Made by a program: the position numbers and the translations under genes
Assembly: GCA_937920085.1 (NCBI GenBank)
Contig: CALETE010000058.1
Span: 1-64,000, forward strand
Direction: 5' to 3'
DNA length: 64,000 nt
From: an uncultured Alphaproteobacteria bacterium
GTDB lineage: Bacteria > Pseudomonadota > Alphaproteobacteria > Caulobacterales > Caulobacteraceae
Shown: positions 7,943 to 17,226 of the stretch, in pieces
Position numbering within the stretch: the stretch's first letter is position 1
Layout of the letters: each line of letters begins with the position of its first letter
The notes under the pieces: model-generated
Database searches by the model: none
What the model was told of the DNA's origin: nothing
The model's input: only the letters and a program-made list of their open reading frames with translations

Positions 7943-8770
7943 TTAGGCGGCAACGCTCTCTGTTTCGGCAATTTCCAACAGGTCGAACTCGGAGCTCAGA
8001 GTGCGGTCGATAACCGACCAGGACCTAAGTTTGGCCCACTCTAAAAGTTCCAAAGATCCATCGGGGTTTTCGGCCAGGGCGGTGCAGCTCTCTACCCAGT
8101 CGCCATCGTTGATATAGGTGATGCCGTCGATCTCACGCATTTCAGCCTTGTGAATGTGACCGCAAATCACGCCGTCCACGCCCCGCCGCCGGGCCTCTTC
8201 CGCCACTGCCGTCTCATAGTTTTCGACAAATTGTAGGGCGTTCTTCACCTTGGCCTTCAGGAAGGCCGAAAGGGACCAATAGCCAAAGCCCAGACGCCGC
8301 CGGACCCGATTGAACAGGGTGTTGGTCAAGAGCAGGGCGCGATAGGCATAGTCGCCCACCAGGGCCAGCCAACGGGCATGCTGAACCACACCATCGAATT
8401 CGTCGCCATGGGTCACCAGGAAACGGCGGCCATCTGCGGTCTCATGGATCGCGTCTCGAGCAACAACGACGCCGCCAAAATGCACACCGATGAAATCGCG
8501 CACCACCTCGTCGTGATTGCCAGGAACGTAGATCACCTTAACGCCCTTACGGGCCATGCGGAGAATTTTCTGCACCACGTCATTGTGGGCCTGAGGCCAA
8601 TACCAACCGGACTTGAGCTTCCACCCGTCGATAATATCGCCCACGAGGTAGAGGGTGTCGCATTCCATGTGCCGAATGAAATCCAACAAGAGCTCGGCCT
8701 GACATCCCCGGGTGCCCAGATGAATGTCAGAGATAAACACGCTCCGGTACCGACGAACTTCGACTTCCAT
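7943..8770 (-). CDS. Calcineurin-like phosphoesterase, PlcP/LpxH-like
   Basis: 275 residues of the metallophosphoesterase family often annotated UDP-2,3-diacylglucosamine hydrolase. Metal-ligand motifs are complete: SDIHLG (14-19), VGDIIDG (43-49), GNHD (84-87), THGDEFD (120-126) and GHIH (204-207). The overall pattern (GWYWPQAHNDVVQK, YWSLSAFLK, NDGDWVESCTA) is that of rhizobial PlcP, a phospholipase C that strips phosphate head groups from membrane lipids under phosphate starvation, rather than of E. coli LpxH. The downstream gene is an Agt-like glycosyltransferase, the usual partner that glycosylates the released diacylglycerol, and a phn/pst cluster lies next door. LpxH-type lipid A function remains the alternative. 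No clear Pho box was seen in the upstream 114 bases. Confidence 0.85.
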   Translation of the reverse strand: MEVEVRRYRSVFISDIHLGTRGCQAELLLDFIRHMECDTLYLVGDIIDGWKLKSGWYWPQAHNDVVQKILRMARKGVKVIYVPGNHDEVVRDFIGVHFGGVVVARDAIHETADGRRFLVTHGDEFDGVVQHARWLALVGDYAYRALLLTNTLFNRVRRRLGFGYWSLSAFLKAKVKNALQFVENYETAVAEEARRRGVDGVICGHIHKAEMREIDGITYINDGDWVESCTALAENPDGSLELLEWAKLRSWSVIDRTLSSEFDLLEIAETESVAA

Positions 8771-8884
8771 CTTCTCAGTCCCCCTCAGACCTGAAATGAA
8801 AGTTTGCTAGGCTGATTGCATGTCAGTGATGTGAAACCCGCCAATGGCCTGTCCCCAGGGCAGCAAAGGCCTTAAGCAAAGCGC

Positions 8885-9520
8885 ATGGAAGACGACAAAC
8901 CTCACGCCAAAGAGACGCCAAAAGCGGTCCGAACCCGCGCTCGCATCCTCGATGCGGCCATGACCTTGTTTGCAACGGTCGGCTATCATCGCACCGACAA
9001 CACCATGATTGCCGAAGCCGCAGGCCTGACGCGGGGGGCCATGCTTTATCACTTCTCGACCCGAGAATCCCTGGTTGAGGCGGTGATCGGCCATATCGAC
9101 GCCGCACGGGCCAAGCTGTTCGAGGCGGCCGCAGCGCATCCGCCCCATGTCGACGCCGCCGAGCACGCCATTGATGCCTATTGGAGCCTGCTGCGTGAGA
9201 CGCCCTTTATTGCCTTTTCTGACCTCGAAGCCGCCGCCCGAACAGACCCCATGCTGAAGGCTCAGTTGGCTGAGGCTCAGGCTGCCTTCGATCACGCCCA
9301 GGTCGGTGCGCGTTTTAACGCCCTGGCCCAAGCCGGGGCCGATCCCCGGTTCCAAGCCAGCCGCGACCTTGGACGCTTCCTACTCGAAGGCCTCGCCAAG
9401 GGGGCCATGACCTATGACGAACCGGCGCGCCAGGAACGCCTGTTGCAGATTGTTAAGCGCGCTGTCAGGGCTTTGAACCGTAAGGGCGGGGTACAGGACC
9501 TTTGGCCTGATACCAATTAG
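8885..9520 (+). CDS. TetR family transcriptional regulator
   Basis: 211 residues. The N-terminal helix-turn-helix is clear (TRARILDAAMTLFATVGYHRT, then IAEAAGLTRGAMLYHFSTRESL, written here as IAEAAGLTRGAMLYHF), followed by a helical ligand-binding domain rich in Ala and acidic residues. It overlaps the convergent DUF885 gene by four bases at its 3' end. The regulator is divergent from the PlcP-like gene across a 114-base gap, so a regulatory link with that operon is possible; TetR proteins commonly repress a divergent neighbour. Effector and target are unknown. Confidence 0.88.
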   Translation: MEDDKPHAKETPKAVRTRARILDAAMTLFATVGYHRTDNTMIAEAAGLTRGAMLYHFSTRESLVEAVIGHIDAARAKLFEAAAAHPPHVDAAEHAIDAYWSLLRETPFIAFSDLEAAARTDPMLKAQLAEAQAAFDHAQVGARFNALAQAGADPRFQASRDLGRFLLEGLAKGAMTYDEPARQERLLQIVKRAVRALNRKGGVQDLWPDTN

Positions 9521-11256
9521 CGCTGCTTTTCAGTCGCGATCCAGCGGTCGATCCTCTGCTCCAAAAGTGATAGCGGCAGCGGTCCAGCCAAAAGGACAGC
9601 ATCGTGGAAACGGCGGATGTCGAACCTGTCGCCGAGGGCTGTTTTCGCCTTTTCCCGAAGGCTGATGATCTTCATTTCCCCAATCTTGTAGGCCAAGGCT
9701 TGGCCGGGCCACGACACATAACGCGCCAGTTCCACCTCGATATTCAAGGGCGACAGGGCGGTATTGTCGGTAAAGCAGGCCCGCGCCTCCTCCAGGGTCC
9801 AGCCCTTCCAGTGCAGGCCTGTATCCGCCACCAGTCGGCAAGCCCGCCACATCTCGTAACTTAACCGGCCGAACCGCTCATAGGCGTCGCGGTAAATGCC
9901 CATCTCCCCACCAAGCTTTTCGCCATAGAGTCCCCATCCCTCCGTGAAGGCGGTGACATCGGCGTTGCGTCGGAAATTTGGGACACCTTGCAGTTCCTGC
10001 CCAAGGGCGATCTGTAAATGGTGGCCCGGAACCGCTTCATGCAGGGTCAGGGCCGGAAGTTCGTAGAGGGGCCGCTGATCGAGCTTAGACGTATTGACCA
10101 TATACCCGCCGGAAATGCCTTGCTCCGGACTGCCGCCGAAATACCGGCCTGTGGTGTAGGTGTCCTCGATATCAGCCGGGACTGGCCGGACACCATAGGT
10201 GAGGCGCGGCAAGGTCGCGAACCATACGGGCAGTTCATTGTCGATGCGCTTGGCGATCCGCGAAGCTTTTTCCAGAAGGTCTTCCCGCGAGGTCGCATAG
10301 AATTTGGGATCACTCCGCAGATAGGCCTGGAAGCTCTTAAAGTCGCCCTGAAAGCCTGTCTCAGCAATGACCCCATCCATCTCCTTGCGGATGCGAGCGA
10401 CCTCAGACAGGCCGATTTGATGAATGTCATCCGGGCTCAAGGATGTCGTGGTGTGATCCGCCACCAGCCATTTGTAATAGGCCTCACCCCCCGGAACGCC
10501 CCTTACGCCGAGCGTCTTGCGGCTGGCCGGCAGGTATTCCGTCTCGAGGAAGGCCACAAAGGCGCGCTGGGCTGGACGGATCTGATCGGTAATAACGGCC
10601 ATGGCTTCCCTTCGAAGACCATCGGGGTCAGCAACGCTGGCAGGCAGCCGCGCCAAGGGAGTCATCAAAGGATCTGTCTCAATGGCTGCCACCACCTGAG
10701 CCCGGGCCCGGTCCAAGACTTGGCGATTGGTCGAGGCGGGTTGGGTGAAACCTGTGGCGATTCCACGCCGGGCGTTGGCGATATTGTCCTCATAGAACCT
10801 TGGCAGGGCCCGGAGGCGGGCGATCCAGGCCTTGGCCTGCGCCGTCGTTCGGATCGGCGTGGTGGTTGCCACATAGTTCAAGGTCTGATGAAAGCCGCCG
10901 TCAGAATTGAACGGCATGCGGGCCTCATCAAAGGATAGGCTCGAAAGCTGCCGATCCAAGGTCCAGGTCAGAAAATCCCGATTGAGCCGCGCCTCAGCCG
11001 ATAGCCCTGACAGGGGAATGGCCGCAAGCCGAAGCTTGAGCGCACTCAGCGCCGCAGCCCTGGCCTGATCCGCCGCAGGCGTCACATCGGGCAGGCGGCC
11101 CAATGCCGCCAGGTCGCCCTGTTGACCCGCAGAATAGGGGTCATCTTTCAGGCTATAGGCCTCGTAGTCGGCGACAATCCGGTTAAGGGCTGAATCGTCC
11201 GCAAGGGCTGGGGCGGCGACGAACATAACGAGCAGGGCGAACAAAGCCGAACGCAT
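9517..11256 (-). CDS. DUF885 family secreted metallohydrolase
   Basis: 579 residues. A Sec signal (MRSALFALLVMFVAAPALA) leads a DUF885 protein; the family hallmark HEAVPGHH is present at about residues 406-413 and resembles a zinc-metallopeptidase HExxxHH site, so a periplasmic dipeptidase or carboxypeptidase-like role is likely although poorly characterised in the family. The start is taken at 11256 because GAGGA lies seven bases upstream and the signal peptide begins there; an in-frame earlier ATG adds nine charged residues. Divergent from the amino-acid permease (95-base gap), which could import the amino acids released. Confidence 0.82.
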   Translation of the reverse strand: MRSALFALLVMFVAAPALADDSALNRIVADYEAYSLKDDPYSAGQQGDLAALGRLPDVTPAADQARAAALSALKLRLAAIPLSGLSAEARLNRDFLTWTLDRQLSSLSFDEARMPFNSDGGFHQTLNYVATTTPIRTTAQAKAWIARLRALPRFYEDNIANARRGIATGFTQPASTNRQVLDRARAQVVAAIETDPLMTPLARLPASVADPDGLRREAMAVITDQIRPAQRAFVAFLETEYLPASRKTLGVRGVPGGEAYYKWLVADHTTTSLSPDDIHQIGLSEVARIRKEMDGVIAETGFQGDFKSFQAYLRSDPKFYATSREDLLEKASRIAKRIDNELPVWFATLPRLTYGVRPVPADIEDTYTTGRYFGGSPEQGISGGYMVNTSKLDQRPLYELPALTLHEAVPGHHLQIALGQELQGVPNFRRNADVTAFTEGWGLYGEKLGGEMGIYRDAYERFGRLSYEMWRACRLVADTGLHWKGWTLEEARACFTDNTALSPLNIEVELARYVSWPGQALAYKIGEMKIISLREKAKTALGDRFDIRRFHDAVLLAGPLPLSLLEQRIDRWIATEKQR

Positions 11257-11351
11257 GGAGGATCCTCTTCTCTTCCACCCCACGCTAACGGACCTTGCCC
11301 GCGACGTCGAACCCAGGTCATCTTAACAGTCAGAATTTTTGGGGCCCTGCC

Positions 11352-12758
11352 ATGAGTTTCCTAACCCGCCGCAAGGCGATCGCGCCGCATGTCCACGAAG
11401 ACGGCCAGCATCGCCTGAAGGCCACCTTGAGTTGGCCCCACCTGGTGGCCTTGGGCGTCGGCGCCATCATCGGTACGGGCATCTATACCCTGACCGGAGT
11501 CGCCGCAGGATTGGCTGGACCTGCCGTGATCTTGTCCTTCGCCGTAGCCGGAGCGGTCTGTGCCTGCGCGGCTCTCTGTTATGCGGAAATGGCCAGCGTC
11601 ATGCCCCAGTCGGGCAGCGCCTACGCCTATTCCTACGCGACCCTTGGCGAGATGATCGCCTGGATCGTCGGCTGGAGTTTGATCTTAGAATACACCCTGG
11701 TGTGCAGCGCCGTTTCGGTGGGCTGGTCGGGCTATGCCGGGGGCCTGATCGAGCAAGCTCATTGGGCGATCCCCAAGGCCTTGCTAGCCGGGCCCGATGC
11801 CGGAGGGATCGTCAACCTGCCGGCGGTCTTCATCTCTCTGGCAGTCACCGGCCTGCTGCTGGTCGGCACCCGCGAGAGCGCGACGGTGAATTTCGTGCTG
11901 GTCTGCGTCAAGCTGGTGGCCCTGGCTGGCTTTGTCGCCCTGACCCTGCCCCATTTCGACGCCAGCCATTTTCACCCCTTCGCCCCCTTCGGTTTCGGGG
12001 CCCATGAGGTCGATGGCAAGAAGGTCGGCATGATGGGGGCAGCGGCCATTATCTTCTTTGCCTTCTATGGCTTCGACGCCATTTCCACAGCAGCTGAAGA
12101 AGCCAAGAACCCCAGCCGCGACCTGACCATCGGCATTGTTGGCTCCATGGTCCTCTGCACCCTGATCTATATGGTGGTCGCCGCCTGCGCCTTGGGGACC
12201 TCGCCCTATGATGTCTTCTCCAAGAGCCCCGAACCCCTGGCCTTTGTCCTGCGGGAACTGGGCCAACCCACTGCGGCCGCGGTCATCGCCGGTGCTGCGG
12301 TCGTCGCCATGCCCACCGTCATCATGGTCTTCATGTTTGGCCAGAGCCGGGTGTTCTTTGCCATGGCCAGGGATGGCCTCCTGCCCCGCTGGCTGGCAGC
12401 GGTAAATCACCGTGGCGTCCCCGCTCGGGTGACCCTGCTGACCGGGATCATCTCAGCGGTGATCGGCGGGATCATGCCCCTGTCGGAGATCGCATCCCTG
12501 GCCAATGCCGGGACCTTGGCGGCCTTCATCGCCACCATTGCCGCCGTTCTGGTCCTGCGCCGCGCCAGCCCGGCAGTGGTCCGGACATTCTCCACACCCT
12601 GGGTCTGGCTCATTGGCCCAGCGGGGATCGCCGGCTGCCTCTACCTGTTCTCAAGTCTGGCGGCCAAGACCATGACCTTCTTCCTGATCTGGAACGTGAT
12701 CGGTGTGGCCGTCTATCTACTCTATGGCCGCAGCCGCAGTCGACTGGCTGGTAGCTAG
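11352..12758 (+). CDS. APC-family amino-acid permease (cationic amino-acid transporter type)
   Basis: Inner-membrane transporter of about 468 residues with roughly 12 membrane segments. The consensus region GVGAIIGTGIYTLTGVAAG and the CAT-type segments SGSAYAYSYATLGE and GFDAISTAAEEAKNPSRD identify the APC superfamily, CAT subgroup. The ATG at 11352 is chosen because the upstream frame encodes a hydrophilic stretch unlike the family. The 3' end overlaps the convergent rfbB by four bases. Substrate is not readable; cationic or broad amino acids are typical. Confidence 0.88.
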   Translation: MSFLTRRKAIAPHVHEDGQHRLKATLSWPHLVALGVGAIIGTGIYTLTGVAAGLAGPAVILSFAVAGAVCACAALCYAEMASVMPQSGSAYAYSYATLGEMIAWIVGWSLILEYTLVCSAVSVGWSGYAGGLIEQAHWAIPKALLAGPDAGGIVNLPAVFISLAVTGLLLVGTRESATVNFVLVCVKLVALAGFVALTLPHFDASHFHPFAPFGFGAHEVDGKKVGMMGAAAIIFFAFYGFDAISTAAEEAKNPSRDLTIGIVGSMVLCTLIYMVVAACALGTSPYDVFSKSPEPLAFVLRELGQPTAAAVIAGAAVVAMPTVIMVFMFGQSRVFFAMARDGLLPRWLAAVNHRGVPARVTLLTGIISAVIGGIMPLSEIASLANAGTLAAFIATIAAVLVLRRASPAVVRTFSTPWVWLIGPAGIAGCLYLFSSLAAKTMTFFLIWNVIGVAVYLLYGRSRSRLAGS

Positions 12759-13819
12759 GCCGAGGGCGCTTCCGCCCCCGCCAGACCCAGCCGCTCGGAC
12801 TGGAAACCTCGGTCGCGGATGCCCTGCCACCAGGCGCGGTTTTCCACGTACCAGCGGACCGTATCTTCCAGACCTTCGGCGAGGGGGGTCCTGGGCTCCC
12901 AGCCCAGTTCGTCCTTCAGCTTCGAGGCGTCGATGGAATAGCGGAAGTCGTGGCCCGGTCGGTCAGCGACAAAGGTAATACGCTCAGCGTGGGGCACATT
13001 GGCCGGCGCTAGCTTGTCCAGGTGAGCGCAGAGGATCTTGATGACCTCGATATTGCGAAGGTTGGAGTCCCCGCCAATGCAATAGGTCTCACCCAATCGC
13101 CCCTTCTGCAGAACGGTGAGCAGGGCATCGGCGTGATCGTCCACGTGTAGCCAGTCGCGGACCTGACGACCATCGCCATAGACCGGGATGGTCTTGCCCT
13201 CTAGGGCGCGTAGCACCACGGTCGGGATCAGCTTTTCAGGGAATTGGTAGGGCCCGTAATTGTTAGCGCAATTGGTCACCACCACCGGCAGTCCGAAGGT
13301 ACGGTTCCAGGCGCGGACCAGATGATCAGCCCCGGCCTTTGAGGCTGAATAGGGGGAATTGGGATCGTAGGGCGTTTCTTCGGTAAAGGCACCGTCTTCA
13401 CCCAGGGCCCCAAAAACCTCGTCGGTGGACACATGGTGGAAGCGGAAGGCCGCCTTGCGGTCAGCAGGCAGGGCGCTCCAATAGGCGCGGGCGACCTCCA
13501 GCAGGACAGCGGTGCCCATGACGTTGGACCGAACGAAATCCAGGGGTCCGTCAATGGCCCGGTCATTATGGCTCTCTGCAGCCAGATGCATGATGGCATC
13601 GGGCTGATGACGTTCGAAAATCGCGGCTACGGTCGCCTGATCGCAAATATCGGCCTGCTCGAAGACATAGAGGTCTGAGCCTGCGGCCTCAGCAACATTG
13701 GCGAGGTTGGCGGAATAGGACAGAACGTCCAGATTGATCACATGATGGCCGTCCGCAACGGCGCGGCGGACGACGGCGGACCCGATAAAGCCGGCACCGC
13801 CGGTGACAATGAGTTTCAT
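12755..13819 (-). CDS. rfbB: dTDP-glucose 4,6-dehydratase
   Basis: Converts dTDP-glucose to dTDP-4-keto-6-deoxyglucose, the second step toward dTDP-L-rhamnose and other deoxysugars. Extended SDR features are complete: NAD-binding GGAGFIGS (7-14), the dehydratase triad region STDEVFG (131-137, Asp133-Glu134) and YSASK (Tyr157, Lys161). 354 residues matches the family. It stands alone: rmlA, rmlC and rmlD are not in this window. The gene is preceded by a 262-base intergenic region shared with the divergent MATE gene. Confidence 0.93.
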   Translation of the reverse strand: MKLIVTGGAGFIGSAVVRRAVADGHHVINLDVLSYSANLANVAEAAGSDLYVFEQADICDQATVAAIFERHQPDAIMHLAAESHNDRAIDGPLDFVRSNVMGTAVLLEVARAYWSALPADRKAAFRFHHVSTDEVFGALGEDGAFTEETPYDPNSPYSASKAGADHLVRAWNRTFGLPVVVTNCANNYGPYQFPEKLIPTVVLRALEGKTIPVYGDGRQVRDWLHVDDHADALLTVLQKGRLGETYCIGGDSNLRNIEVIKILCAHLDKLAPANVPHAERITFVADRPGHDFRYSIDASKLKDELGWEPRTPLAEGLEDTVRWYVENRAWWQGIRDRGFQSERLGLAGAEAPSA

Positions 13820-14081
13820 TTCGGTTCCAAAAACCTTCCGGCGAGCGGTCTACGGCCCGCGTTGACGACCAGCCTCCTAGCAGCAGATGGCCGGCACTGA
13901 AATATCTGAGGCCAGAAGCCTCGACGCCTTTTTCGTAAAACACAGCCTTGAGGCGGGGGAATGCCTTGCTTAAAGTCGTGTTTAACCTGTCCCGACGCGC
14001 ATTTTCGCGCCGGCAGTATCGGCTTCAGGATTTTTCGAAGGCGGACGGCAGGGGCGCGCTTTAGCGCCGACGGGGAACGGC

Positions 14082-15599
14082 GTGGAGTCAAAGACAAATT
14101 CAAGGCCAGCAGGTCAGCCCGCAGGCATGCATTCAGGTGGCCCCGGTCGGCGTCCGGGTATGCCAGATCTCACCTCGGGACCCATCGGCCCGACCCTGGT
14201 GGCCTTCGCCCTGCCAGTTCTGGGTACCAATGTCCTTCAGTCCCTCAATGGAACGGCCAATGCGATTTGGGTTAGCCACGCCCTAGGTGCTGCTGCCCTG
14301 ACTGCGACTACCAATGCCAACACCATCTTTTTCCTGATGCTCGGGGCCGTCTTTGGCATCACCATGGCGGCCAATCTGCTGATCGGCCAGGCCATAGGGG
14401 CAGGGGACCGTCACCTGGCCAAGCGCGTGGTCGGCACCGCCATCGTGTTCTTTGCGGTGGTGTCGATGATGGTGGGATTTGTGGGCTATACCTTCACCCC
14501 TGCGATCCTCACGGCCATGCAGACGCCACCCGACGCCAAGGCAGATGCGATCATCTATCTGCGCGTCATCTTCATGGCGATTCCGTTCATGTACTTCTTC
14601 TCCTTCGTCCAGATGGGGCAGAGGGGTTCGGGAGACTCGAAAACGCCTTTCTATTTCTCGCTTTTTGCCGTGGCCCTGGAGGTCTGTCTCAATCCCATGC
14701 TGATCCTGGGAATTGGGCCTTTTCCGAAGATGGGCATAGCCGGGTCAGCCACTGCCACCCTGGTCAGCCAGACCCTAACCCTGGGCCTGATCATTGCCTG
14801 GCTCTACCGGACGGACTCCATATTGGTTCTTAAGCGGTCTGAATGGCACCTGCTCAAGCCTGATTTCGCGATCATGAAGAGCCTGGTGACCAAGGGCCTG
14901 CCCATGGGCCTGCAGATGTTCGTGATCTCAGGCGCTTCGGTGATCATGACCAGGTTCGTCAATGGCTATGGCTCGCAGACCGCTGCGGCCTATGGTGCCG
15001 CGATCCAGCTCTGGACCTATGTGCAAATGCCAGCCATGGCCCTGGGCATGGCGGTGTCGTCCATGGCCGCCCAGAATGTCGGTGCAGGCAAGATGGATCG
15101 GGTAGACAAGGTGGCCGGTATCGGCGTGTCCTATGCCGCCCTGCTAAGTGGTGTTCCGATCCTGATCATCTATGCGATCGAGCCCATTGTTCTGCGCATG
15201 TTTCTGCCTGCCGGTAGCACTTCGATCCCGATCGCCATCCACATCAATTCCTTCGTGCTCTGGGGCTTCATTCCTTTCGGCATGAGCTTCATCCTGTCGG
15301 GCATTGTCAGGGCGACAGGTTCGGTGGTGCCGCCCCTGATCTTCATGGTGATCTCGCTGTGGATCATCCGCATTCCCTTTGCTATGTCCCTACAGCCCAC
15401 GCTGGGTGCAGACGCCATCTGGTGGAGCTTCCCCCTAGGCTCTATCGCCTCCCTGATCATGGCCGCAGGCTGGTTCAAGTGGGGCCCCTGGCGGAAATCC
15501 AGGCTGCTCGAGACCATCCCCCGGGGCGAAGTGCCAGATACAGGCCATGGGGCACCTGGCGGGATCGAGGAAACCGAGGTCGCAGAAGCGGCCCGCTGA
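14082..15599 (+). CDS. MATE family efflux transporter
   Basis: Multidrug and toxin extrusion transporter, about 12 membrane helices, exporting cationic compounds against Na+ or H+. Typical segments include GPIGPTLVAFALPVLGTN, AAALTATTNANTIFF and the second-half repeat KGLPMGLQMFVISGAS. The frame opens with GTG at 14082; in-frame ATGs at 14127 and 14160 would remove a Gly/Arg/Pro-rich leader, and the homologous region begins only at the last of these (MPDLTSGPIG). No candidate has a clear ribosome-binding site, so the start is open. The hydrophilic tail of about 30 residues is acidic. Confidence 0.85.
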   Translation: MESKTNSRPAGQPAGMHSGGPGRRPGMPDLTSGPIGPTLVAFALPVLGTNVLQSLNGTANAIWVSHALGAAALTATTNANTIFFLMLGAVFGITMAANLLIGQAIGAGDRHLAKRVVGTAIVFFAVVSMMVGFVGYTFTPAILTAMQTPPDAKADAIIYLRVIFMAIPFMYFFSFVQMGQRGSGDSKTPFYFSLFAVALEVCLNPMLILGIGPFPKMGIAGSATATLVSQTLTLGLIIAWLYRTDSILVLKRSEWHLLKPDFAIMKSLVTKGLPMGLQMFVISGASVIMTRFVNGYGSQTAAAYGAAIQLWTYVQMPAMALGMAVSSMAAQNVGAGKMDRVDKVAGIGVSYAALLSGVPILIIYAIEPIVLRMFLPAGSTSIPIAIHINSFVLWGFIPFGMSFILSGIVRATGSVVPPLIFMVISLWIIRIPFAMSLQPTLGADAIWWSFPLGSIASLIMAAGWFKWGPWRKSRLLETIPRGEVPDTGHGAPGGIEETEVAEAAR

Positions 15600-15659
15600 C
15601 TCAGTTCCAGGCCGCGAACCGGAAGATTTAGGGTGTGGTCCGGTCCCCGGCTTGCCGCC

Positions 15660-17084
15660 TCAGATATGGTCGCCAGTCAGGGTCTCGACCACTGGCGCTT
15701 CAGCGTTCATCGCGTCCCGCGCCTCAAGGTCTGAGCGGATATTCGCATGCCGGGTCGCATCCAGCTTCCAACCCAGGAAACATGCACCGCCGATCATGAC
15801 GAAGAAGATCGGGCCAATTGTGAAGGCCAGTTCCAGACCGCGGATTGCCTCAGGGGTATTCCTTGCGCCTTCGGCAGCGTTGAAGCCAATTGCGGCCAAG
15901 ACGGAATAGGTGATCACACCTGCCATGGCTGAGGCAACCTTGGCCATGAGACTGGTGAAGGCATAGATCAAGGTTATCCGCTCCCGGCCCTGCTCCAGGC
16001 GTATTTCATCTCCGAAATCAGCGGTCATTGCCCGAGTCATCATGGTGAAGCCGGCAGCCATGAAGCCGCACCAGACCATGGTCGGAATGGCGAGCAGAAA
16101 ATGACTCTTGGGAACCAACAAGACCGTACATAAACCCAGGGAATAAGCCGTAGCTGTAAGGAATAGGGTCCTATGCTTGCTGATGCGCATGGCCAAGGCA
16201 GCGGCCGCAGGCGCGCCAAGTGCGCCTGAAATCACATAAATCCCGAGGAGCAGGGATCCCTGACCCACAGAAAAGCCCAGGGCATGGGTGAAGAAGAAGA
16301 CATAGAGGGCGCTCATCCAGCCTGGTCCCAGCACAAGGGCAGCTTCGCCGACCAGGAGGCGCAGGAAGGACGGGTTTTTGACCAAGCTCCAATAGTCGCC
16401 CCATGGGACTGTTGGCTTACGTCTGATCTCCGGCGCGATAGGTTCGGGTGTGCACAATACCACTACAGCAACAGCGACTGGCAGGGCGAGCAAGGCGAAC
16501 CAGCCGATCATCTGTATGGCCTGAGCATTGGGCAGCCCCATGCGCTCAGCAAGGGTAGGAATTGCCAGGACAGCCAGCGATCCAAGAATACTTATAGGGG
16601 TCATGAGTCCGAAGACCCGGGACCTCTCATCGTAGTGGGTTACAAGGGTCGCACTCCACGCGAGGTGAGCAAGCGTGACCATGGAATTGCCTAGGTAATA
16701 GACGAAAAGCCAGGTCACCAGATATCCGGCACCAATACCGGGCGGGGCCAGGAACAGTTGGTATATGCCCAGCATAAGAAGTGGCAGGCCGGCCACGAAC
16801 CAGAGTCGGTAACGCCCCCACCGGGTCACGAACCTGTCCATGACTAGGCCCAGGACAACGTCGATCGCGAAGTCCAGCATCCGAACCGTGAACCAGGCAC
16901 CCGCGATCACCATCAAGGGGATCCGTAGGTGGCTGGCGAGATAGGGTTGCAGGAAGATGGCGAACCCGATCGCCATTCCGCCCAAGGGCAGGCCGGTCGC
17001 CGAAAACGCGAGAATGGCAGGAAGGGTCAGTTGGTCCGCACGCGTCTGGTGCGCCGGGACGTTTCGACCGGGGTCAAAGACCAT
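15660..17084 (-). CDS. MFS transporter, glycoside-pentoside-hexuronide (GPH) type
   Basis: 474 residues, about 12 hydrophobic segments. The features DFAIDVVLGLVMDRFVTRWGRYRLW (core D-x-x-x-D-P/V-like loop between helices 2 and 3) and the repeated-helix layout place it with the GPH:cation symporter group, sugar importers of the MelB type. The neighbouring serine hydrolase on the same strand (ending 143 bases upstream) is not a sugar enzyme, so context does not define the substrate. Confidence 0.8.
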   Translation of the reverse strand: MVFDPGRNVPAHQTRADQLTLPAILAFSATGLPLGGMAIGFAIFLQPYLASHLRIPLMVIAGAWFTVRMLDFAIDVVLGLVMDRFVTRWGRYRLWFVAGLPLLMLGIYQLFLAPPGIGAGYLVTWLFVYYLGNSMVTLAHLAWSATLVTHYDERSRVFGLMTPISILGSLAVLAIPTLAERMGLPNAQAIQMIGWFALLALPVAVAVVVLCTPEPIAPEIRRKPTVPWGDYWSLVKNPSFLRLLVGEAALVLGPGWMSALYVFFFTHALGFSVGQGSLLLGIYVISGALGAPAAAALAMRISKHRTLFLTATAYSLGLCTVLLVPKSHFLLAIPTMVWCGFMAAGFTMMTRAMTADFGDEIRLEQGRERITLIYAFTSLMAKVASAMAGVITYSVLAAIGFNAAEGARNTPEAIRGLELAFTIGPIFFVMIGGACFLGWKLDATRHANIRSDLEARDAMNAEAPVVETLTGDHI

Positions 17085-17226
17085 CTATCCCTCCCGCTAT
17101 GTCTCTATCCACCCCTCTTTGAGGCCGACCAGAGCAAGTCTTGTTAGACTCCAGCCTGCAACACCACAGACCAGGAGCGCAATTAACTTACGCAGAAAAA
17201 GGGAGACCTGGAGCGAGAGAAGTCGC

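Noticed and set aside
10018..10938. A 306-codon open frame on the plus strand
   Set aside because: Antisense shadow of the DUF885 gene without recognisable motifs.
13970..13987. TTAA...TTAACC in the rfbB/MATE gap as a CtrA site
   Set aside because: The spacer between the TTAA and TTAACC is eight bases, not seven; only TTTA fits at seven.
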